Origin: Oscillospiraceae bacterium
GTDB taxonomy: Bacteria > Bacillota > Clostridia > Oscillospirales > Ruminococcaceae
Reading direction: 5' to 3'
NCBI GenBank assembly: GCA_009782665.1
Contig: WRIP01000025.1
Location: 1-11,416, forward strand
Length of the DNA stretch: 11,416 nt
A program made the position numbers and the translations under genes. Numbering within the stretch: the first letter of the stretch is position 1; every line of letters starts with the position of its first letter. The notes beneath the pieces were generated by a model, which made no database searches, was not told where the DNA came from, and saw only the letters and a program-made list of their open reading frames with translations. Shown here one piece after another: positions 6,698-11,416 of this stretch.

Positions 6698-8077
6698 CTA
6701 CGCTTCGATGACATAGGTGGTCAATGAGTGAGGTGGGAATATTACTCTAGCCGCAGAACCGTTAAGACGAATCTCAAGCTCTTCTTCTCTGCAGAGTTGG
6801 TTAAGTACCACAAGAATTAAGTCTCCGTTCGGGTTCTGGAATGCAGTTGCAATTACGTCCTCGCTCAAACTGCTACAGCCGATTCTCACTGCACCTCTTT
6901 CGACAAATTTACTGAAGTGTCCGACCGCATAGTATGTCGGTTCGAGATACACTAAATCGTTCTTAGGGTCTACCACAATAACCGCCTTACATCCATTGCT
7001 CCGATCATGATAGGGTCCTCCCTCTTCATCTACGACCATATTCCAGTCGACCTCGGCTGCCATATGATGGTTGAAACAACTGATGAGTTCTCGCGCATAC
7101 ATTTCTGCTCCCATCCAGTTGGCATGCGCTCCTTTACCGTTGTTCACCCTGACCGTACCGAGACAATACTCACTCAGTATGAGCGGTTTGTCGGGGAAGC
7201 ATTCATTAGTCATATCGAGAGACGCAAAGTGATCACCGCTGTACCAATGGAAGGCAATACCCCACACGTCATCTTTCGAGCCGGGTACTAATTCAAATGT
7301 ATCACTGGCTCGTTCATAGATTCTCTCACGATTGTGATCCCATATCATTATCTTAATATCATTTAGACCGGCTTTATCTAATGCGGGTCGGAGATACTCA
7401 TGAACAAACCTACCTTCTTCTTCGGCAGTGTATCGGCAACTCTCCCAGGTCTGCCATGCTCGTGCTTCGTTTTGGACCGAGAGTGCAAAGAAATCTATAC
7501 CCTGTTTCTTAAACTCTTCAAAATACTTTACGAAGTAGTTGGCCCATACTTCATAGTATTCATCCAGCAGCCGACCACCTTCAATCATACTACCGGTATC
7601 CTTCATCCATCCGGGAGGGCTCCATGGTGAGGCAAATAACAAGAGAGAATCTTTTGTCAGTTCCTTTACATCATTGATGAAGGGTATGACGTAATTCTTC
7701 TCTCTTCCAATATCAAATGTTTTGAGCTCGATATCATTCTCTTCGACATAGGTGTATCTGCTCAATGCGAAGTCTGCTGAGTTGATGTGTGTACGGCAGA
7801 AGTTGTATCCGATACCCTTTTCGGTGTCAAACAACGCTTCAACTATCTTTTTCTTAGATGCATCACTCATCAAAGAGTAGTTGTATGATGCAGTTTCGGT
7901 GAATGCACCACCAAAACCGATTATCTCCTGATACCGTCTTTTGGGGAACACCGAGATGGTCTTTTCGCCAAATGGATTCATACAGTCATCGCTATCGCTA
8001 AACACAACATCGGTTTCAATCTGTTTTAGCATTTCATCATCATTCATTTTACTTTGATATACCCTTATTTTTCCCAT
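6698..8077 (-). CDS. Glycoside hydrolase family 30 (glucosylceramidase/beta-glucosidase-like), cytoplasmic
   Basis: This 459-residue protein has the GH30 TIM barrel plus C-terminal beta-sandwich. Landmarks are GFGGAFTE (54-61), SPWSPPGWMKD (150-160), SVQNEARAWQTWESC (200-214) with E204 as the expected acid/base, and ILSEYCLG (300-307) with E303 as the nucleophile. The segment from about 385 to the end, finishing FPPHSLTTYVIEA, is the sandwich typical of the family. GH30 enzymes retain configuration and cleave beta-glucosides, beta-xylosides or beta-1,6-glucans; the substrate cannot be read from sequence. There is no signal peptide, so it should act on imported or endogenous glycosides. The residue after the acid/base Glu is Ala instead of the more common Pro. 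The start is supported by AAAGGGGTAGG just upstream. It has its own promoter and terminator and no sugar transporter alongside. Confidence 0.9.
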   Translation of the reverse strand: MGKIRVYQSKMNDDEMLKQIETDVVFSDSDDCMNPFGEKTISVFPKRRYQEIIGFGGAFTETASYNYSLMSDASKKKIVEALFDTEKGIGYNFCRTHINSADFALSRYTYVEENDIELKTFDIGREKNYVIPFINDVKELTKDSLLLFASPWSPPGWMKDTGSMIEGGRLLDEYYEVWANYFVKYFEEFKKQGIDFFALSVQNEARAWQTWESCRYTAEEEGRFVHEYLRPALDKAGLNDIKIMIWDHNRERIYERASDTFELVPGSKDDVWGIAFHWYSGDHFASLDMTNECFPDKPLILSEYCLGTVRVNNGKGAHANWMGAEMYARELISCFNHHMAAEVDWNMVVDEEGGPYHDRSNGCKAVIVVDPKNDLVYLEPTYYAVGHFSKFVERGAVRIGCSSLSEDVIATAFQNPNGDLILVVLNQLCREEELEIRLNGSAARVIFPPHSLTTYVIEA

Positions 8078-8114
8078 TTCCTACCCCTTTTCAGTGTAAC
8101 AGTTTTGTAATCTG

Positions 8115-8145
8115 AACATATACCCTTTTGTGGTTGTTGTCAACC
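8115..8145 (-). promoter_or_regulatory. Promoter of the GH30 gene with overlapping operator-like dyad
   Basis: On the minus strand a consensus TTGACA (8138-8143) and TATGTT (8115-8120) are separated by 17 bp, placing the start about 30 bases before the ATG. The dyad GGTTG-TTGT-CAACC (8132-8145) overlaps the -35 hexamer, where a repressor would compete with RNA polymerase. Regulation by a sugar-responsive repressor is inference. Confidence 0.6.
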
Positions 8146-8179
8146 GATTTGCCTACCATGTGATCGTACATACAAAACC

Positions 8180-8208
8180 TTGGTTTTATCATAAAGACAC
8201 AATATGAT
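8180..8208 (+). promoter_or_regulatory. Promoter of the DNA glycosylase gene
   Basis: TTGGTT (8180-8185) and TATGAT (8203-8208) are separated by 17 bp; matches to consensus are 4/6 and 5/6. Transcription would begin near 8215, only about six bases before the ATG. It diverges from the GH30 promoter within the same 143-bp region. Confidence 0.5.
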
Positions 8209-8220
8209 ATACTGCATAAT

Positions 8221-9015
8221 ATGGAACATCTATTAACAATAGAGACAAAAGACTTCATACTGTCCAAGACGTTTGAATGTGGTCAGTATTTTCGATTCCG
8301 TAAACTCGATGACGAGAGCTATGTTGGTATCATAGACGGTAAAGAGGTGAAACTCAGCCAAAGCGGGAGTACTCTATATGTTGTTGGTAACCTATCTGTC
8401 GAAAGTCTAATAAGATTCTTCACCCTTGATCTCGACTATGCGGCAATTAATGCGAATCTGAAAAAGAATACAGCGTTACGACCGATAGTTGAGTACTCTT
8501 ATGGAATACATATTTTAAGACAACCTTTGTTTGAAACGTTGATTACATTCATTCTGTCACAGAACAACAATATTAAGCGGATTACCGGTCTCATTGATAC
8601 CCTTTGTACCAACTACGGAGAGGCTCTAGGTAACAATCTCTATGATTTTCCAAGTGCAGAGGTACTAGCAACGCTGGAGTTAGAGGAGTTTTCCAGTATG
8701 CGGTTTGGTTTCAGAGACAAATACATATATGATGCTGTCCACCGATGGACTGTTGGTGATATCAGTTGCGAAATAATAGAAAAAGCTCCACTCGAACTGG
8801 CGAGAGCAGAGTTGATGAAGATTAAAGGGGTGGGACCCAAGGTAGCCGATTGTACCCTGCTTTTCGGTGCCTCCCGATTTGAAGCATTCCCAGAGGATGT
8901 ATGGATTAAACGTGCCCTGACCCATTTATTCCCCGATGGACTTCCCAACTCTATTGAGCCATATGCCGGCATTGTTCAGCAGTATATCTTTCACTATGCC
9001 AGAGCTCACCTCTAG
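8221..9015 (+). CDS. ogg: 8-oxoguanine DNA glycosylase/AP lyase (OGG family, HhH-GPD)
   Basis: This base-excision repair enzyme removes 8-oxoguanine and nicks the abasic site. The 264-residue protein has the OGG N-terminal domain (LSKTFECGQYFRFRKL, about 14-29) and the SQNNNIKRITGLIDTLC helix (113-129). The helix-hairpin-helix is IKGVGPKVADC (201-211), with K207 as the Schiff-base lysine and D226 (in PEDVW) as the catalytic aspartate. All expected catalytic residues are present, so it should be active. The start is forced: no other in-frame start fits the intact N-terminal domain. Yet there is no Shine-Dalgarno before the ATG, and the best promoter leaves almost no leader. Its stop lies 22 bp from the stop of the convergent phosphatase gene. 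AlkA-type glycosylases share the fold, but the NNN helix and the GPKVADC motif favour OGG. Confidence 0.9.
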   Translation: MEHLLTIETKDFILSKTFECGQYFRFRKLDDESYVGIIDGKEVKLSQSGSTLYVVGNLSVESLIRFFTLDLDYAAINANLKKNTALRPIVEYSYGIHILRQPLFETLITFILSQNNNIKRITGLIDTLCTNYGEALGNNLYDFPSAEVLATLELEEFSSMRFGFRDKYIYDAVHRWTVGDISCEIIEKAPLELARAELMKIKGVGPKVADCTLLFGASRFEAFPEDVWIKRALTHLFPDGLPNSIEPYAGIVQQYIFHYARAHL

Positions 9016-9016
9016 C

Positions 9017-9039
9017 AAATGAAGAGCAGATACTCATTT
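9017..9039. terminator. Weak dyad between convergent genes
   Basis: AAATGA (9017-9022) and TCATTT (9034-9039) form a 6-bp stem with an 11-base loop exactly in the 22-bp gap between the two convergent stops. It is AT-rich and has no T-run on either side, so termination here is uncertain. Confidence 0.22.
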
Positions 9040-9574
9040 AGTAAAGCATCTGCCGTATTTCACAGTTTCGAATATTTCCTTCAAGTAAAGCTCCGTTTTC
9101 CGGTATGCCGTAAAGATAGCTGTGTAGCACCCTCACTAACCCATCATGGGTTACTGCTAGAACCAGTCGTCCGGCATATCTCTCCTTTATGTCACAAAAG
9201 AATTCTGCGGCTCGGTTGTACATATCTCTCAGCGGCTCCACATCTATATAGTCCTGTTTTGGAGCTATGTTCCAAAAATCATATCTGTCGATATCGAGAT
9301 GGGTCGAGGTATTTGCCAGATGCCCCATATCTCTTTCCATTAACCTGTCGTCATAGATTATCGGCAGTTTCTTTATGTTTATTATCTGAGCCGTGTGTTT
9401 GGCTCGAAGCAAGGGAGAAGAAAGAATTACATCGTAATCAATAGTCTTTATCTCGTCTATAGCTGCTTTCGCCTGTTCAATACCTGTTTCGTTAATATCC
9501 TCGTCGTACCTTCCTGTCATTAAACGCTTAATGTTGTTGTTGGTTTGTCCGTGTCTCATGACAAATAGTTGCAT
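9038..9574 (-). CDS. Histidine phosphatase (phosphoglycerate mutase superfamily)
   Basis: This 178-residue protein has the superfamily signature MRHGQT (6-11) with the phospho-accepting H8 and with R7. It also has SSPLLRAKHTA (52-62, R57), E80 in RLMERDMG and the second histidine H143 in VTHDGL. The set of catalytic residues is complete. Members hydrolyse or transfer phosphate on small metabolites such as phosphoglycerate, cobalamin precursors or sugar phosphates; the short length and lack of PGM-specific insertions favour a phosphatase over a true dPGM. It follows the enolase-like gene by 33 bp on the same strand with no terminator between, so the two are probably cotranscribed. Its ribosome binding site is weak (AGAGAAGAG upstream of ATG). 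The substrate cannot be assigned. Confidence 0.88.
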   Translation of the reverse strand: MQLFVMRHGQTNNNIKRLMTGRYDEDINETGIEQAKAAIDEIKTIDYDVILSSPLLRAKHTAQIINIKKLPIIYDDRLMERDMGHLANTSTHLDIDRYDFWNIAPKQDYIDVEPLRDMYNRAAEFFCDIKERYAGRLVLAVTHDGLVRVLHSYLYGIPENGALLEGNIRNCEIRQMLY

Positions 9575-9607
9575 ACCGTCTCTTCTCTCTTAAAAATTTT
9601 ATCCGCT

Positions 9608-10843
9608 CTATCCCGAAGTTATCTCTTCCTCAATTCTAACCAGCCGATTATACTTGGTGTTCCTCTCAGCTCTGAAGGGAGAACCTAGTTTCATCGACCT
9701 AGAACCGACAGCAACTGCCATATCCGCAGCAAAATCGTCTATTGTCTCTCCGGATCTGAGCGATGTGGTTATCTCATACTTATGGGCTTTTGCATAGGTA
9801 ACGGCATCAAACGACTCACTGATGGTACCTATTTGATTGATCTTGAGTAGCAACGTATTTGCTGCATCGGTCGCAATACCGGTCTTGAGTCGTTCAATAT
9901 TGGTTGCAAACAGATCATCGCCTACCACCATCAGATCACGCACTGCAGATTTCAATTTAGCAAAGTCATAGAAACTGTCCTGTTCAAATCCGTCTTCAAT
10001 ATATATGAGGGGATAGTCCTGACAGAGCTCTACATAGTAATGTAGCAGGGTATCGGCATCATAACGTTTACCATTGAGTAGATATGTGGAGTTTGATTCA
10101 TCATAGAACTCATTAGATGCCACATCAATTCCGAGTTTTACCAACTTCTCGCAACCCACTACACGAGCTGATTCGAGGATGAGTGCAAATGCTTCATCGG
10201 TTCCTCCATCCAAGTTCGGAGCATATGCTCCAGTATCCTCAGGATAAAATCCGTAACGTTCGGTTAGTTTTTTCTCCATATATATACGCATTACGCAGAG
10301 CGCTTCAAGTTGATCCGCAAAGGAGGGGAACCCTTCCAATATCATAAGGTAATCTTCAAATTCCAAACCGGAGGGTGAGAAGGCACCACCGGAAATCACA
10401 GTGGAGGCAATATCGGGGAGTTTGGTGGCAGATTGACCGCCGAGATATTGGTAAAGCGGAACACCAGCAGCTCGAGCACCAGCTTTGGCAACAGCCTGAG
10501 ATACTGCTAGTATGGCGTTTCCACCTAGTCTCGACTTGTTTTCGGTACCGTCTAGCTCACACATGATACTATCAATGGTTCGCTGTTGTCTTACATCGAC
10601 ACCGACCAAGGCAGCCGCTATCTCTCCGGATATGTTTGCCGCAGCTTTACGTGTGCCTCTTCCCGAGAAGCGATTTCCTCCATCATACAGCTCAAAAGCT
10701 TCATACTTACCCACCGAGCTTCCGCTCGGTACCGAAGCACTGACCGCAATACCATTTGTGGTTATGAGTTCAGCTTCAACGGTCGGTCTACCCCTTCCGT
10801 TGAGTATCTCTCTTCCAACTAAGCTCTTTATGCCTATCTCCAT
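9608..10843 (-). CDS. Divergent enolase homologue lacking several catalytic residues
   Basis: This 411-residue protein aligns end to end with enolase: REILNGRGRPTVEAE near the N-terminus, VPSGSSVG (loop 1), ELDGTENKSRLGGNAIL, IEDGFEQ, VGDDLFATN, LLLKINQIGT, and KLGSPFRAERNTKYN at the C-terminus. Metal ligands D240, E283 and D309 and lysines K334 and K385 (yeast K345 and K396) are kept. Yeast His159 is F155 (GGAF), Glu168 is D164, Glu211 is T204 (EDTGAYAPN) and His373 is L362 (TSLRSGET). Ordinary 2-phosphoglycerate dehydration is therefore unlikely, and a changed substrate or a non-catalytic role is possible. The start at 10843 is chosen because GGGAG sits six bases upstream; the longer TTG start at 10858 would place that site inside the gene. 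It lies between a sirtuin gene and a histidine phosphatase gene, all leftward. Confidence 0.85.
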   Translation of the reverse strand: MEIGIKSLVGREILNGRGRPTVEAELITTNGIAVSASVPSGSSVGKYEAFELYDGGNRFSGRGTRKAAANISGEIAAALVGVDVRQQRTIDSIMCELDGTENKSRLGGNAILAVSQAVAKAGARAAGVPLYQYLGGQSATKLPDIASTVISGGAFSPSGLEFEDYLMILEGFPSFADQLEALCVMRIYMEKKLTERYGFYPEDTGAYAPNLDGGTDEAFALILESARVVGCEKLVKLGIDVASNEFYDESNSTYLLNGKRYDADTLLHYYVELCQDYPLIYIEDGFEQDSFYDFAKLKSAVRDLMVVGDDLFATNIERLKTGIATDAANTLLLKINQIGTISESFDAVTYAKAHKYEITTSLRSGETIDDFAADMAVAVGSRSMKLGSPFRAERNTKYNRLVRIEEEITSG

Positions 10844-10927
10844 ATCATTCTCCCGCAATTATCTTTGAATTTATCACCGCTGGTTATTTCTCTGTCGATG
10901 CATTTGTAACGATAAAAAAATCTATCT

Positions 10928-11416
10928 CTATTCTATGTAACCTATTATCTCAATCAATACTTCTCCGACCTTACCACGGATGACCATGTCTGCCTTGTGG
11001 TCATAATCGGTCGCGGTAAGATTGATGATAATGAGTTGCTTCCGGTTGTAGTAACCAAGTAATCCGGCAGCCGGATATACTCTCAGTGAACTACCTGCTA
11101 CAATCAACGTTTGACAGCTGCTGATGGCGTCTATTGCTAATGCTACACTGTTTTCATCAAGTGGCTCTTCGTATAGCACTACATCGGGTCTAATCAATCC
11201 ACCGCAATCGCATAACGGCAGTTGTTCGGTACTCATGATATATGATAGTGGATACTCTCTGTGACAGGCGATACAGTAGTTTCGCATTACCGAACCGTGT
11301 AGTTCAATCACTTTCTTGCTTCCGGCAAGTGTATGAAGTCCGTCGATGTTCTGTGTGATAACATTCCGTAGTTTACCCATTGCTTCCAGTTTAGCTAAAG
11401 CATAATGTGCTGGACC
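10928..11416 (-). CDS. cobB: Sirtuin NAD-dependent protein deacylase (Sir2/CobB), 5' end outside the window
   Basis: The last 162 codons are visible and the frame stays open to the window edge, beginning GPAHYALAKLEAMGKL. This matches the sirtuin segment before the catalytic core, so the Met at 11378-11380 is internal and is not the start. Motifs in order are ITQNIDGLHTLAG (20-32 of the visible part), ELHGSVMRNYC with the catalytic His at 40, four zinc cysteines as CxxC and CxC (48, 51, 69, 71), RPDVVLYEE, and VAGSSLRVYPAAGL for NAD binding. The enzyme removes acyl groups from lysines using NAD. It precedes the enolase-like gene with an 84-base gap and no clear terminator, so readthrough is possible. 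Preference among acetyl, succinyl and other acyl groups cannot be judged because part of the pocket lies outside the window. Confidence 0.92.
   Translation of the reverse strand, partial: GPAHYALAKLEAMGKLRNVITQNIDGLHTLAGSKKVIELHGSVMRNYCIACHREYPLSYIMSTEQLPLCDCGGLIRPDVVLYEEPLDENSVALAIDAISSCQTLIVAGSSLRVYPAAGLLGYYNRKQLIIINLTATDYDHKADMVIRGKVGEVLIEIIGYIE

Noticed and set aside
9608..10843. Frameshift or sequencing error as the cause of the missing enolase residues
   Set aside because: The sequences on both sides of each changed residue stay aligned with enolase in one frame, so the changes are substitutions at separate sites.
10841..10858. TTG start at 10858 for the enolase homologue
   Set aside because: The ATG at 10841-10843 has GGGAG at ideal spacing and fits the family N-terminus; the TTG has no ribosome binding site.
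10914..10920. Run of seven T (minus strand) just after the sirtuin stop, as a terminator
   Set aside because: No stem precedes the run, so it is not supported as an intrinsic terminator.
1..11416. CRISPR array, insertion sequence, integrase site, tRNA or rRNA
   Set aside because: I saw no regularly spaced direct repeats, transposase or integrase motifs, tRNA-like cloverleaf or rRNA segments on either strand.

Overview
The window reads as chromosomal DNA of a moderately low-GC Firmicute, most likely an anaerobic Clostridia-type bacterium. The support is indirect: clear AG-rich Shine-Dalgarno sites, intrinsic terminators, a cytoplasmic GH30 glycosidase, a clostridial-type OGG DNA glycosylase and an EF-G-like paralogue. 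No rRNA, tRNA, CRISPR array, transposase or phage gene was seen. Every intact gene is read well with the standard code. Six of the eight visible stop codons are TAG, two are TAA and none is TGA.

Layout from left to right. At the extreme left, a leftward gene starts with a signal peptide and runs out of the window (1-63, minus). Next is an EF-G-like translational GTPase (301-2367, minus) with its own upstream region and a strong terminator. Then comes a leftward pair: a 23S rRNA 2'-O-methyltransferase of the SpoU/RlmB family (5207-5968, minus) and, 13 bp downstream, an 838-residue membrane protein (2677-5193, minus). The membrane protein keeps the layout of a heavy-metal-type P-type ATPase but has lost its catalytic motifs. 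A gene-free stretch of about 700 bp follows, with several dyads. A stand-alone GH30 glycosidase (6698-8077, minus) shares a divergent promoter region with an 8-oxoguanine DNA glycosylase (8221-9015, plus). The right part is a leftward cluster of a sirtuin (cut by the window edge), an enolase homologue and a histidine phosphatase (10928-11416, 9608-10843 and 9038-9574, all minus).

The main discovery signal is that three large proteins are recognisable members of ATP-, GTP- or metal-using families whose key motifs are altered. (1) The P-type ATPase relative has E-G-R-E where the phosphorylated D-K-T-G should be, and G-E-S-D-M-E where G-D-G-x-N-D should be. (2) The enolase relative keeps the three metal ligands and both lysines but has replaced the His159, Glu211 and His373 equivalents of yeast enolase. 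(3) The EF-G-like protein keeps the P-loop but has S-K-M-A instead of N-K-M-D. All three frames are intact and have good ribosome binding sites, so they look like retained, repurposed proteins and not decaying genes.

How the genes may work together: the enolase relative lies 33 bp upstream of a phosphoglycerate-mutase-superfamily phosphatase and downstream of a sirtuin. That suggests a small operon acting on phosphorylated metabolites, but this is inference. The rlmB-type gene and the pseudo-ATPase are almost certainly cotranscribed. The glycosidase and the DNA glycosylase appear to be separate units.
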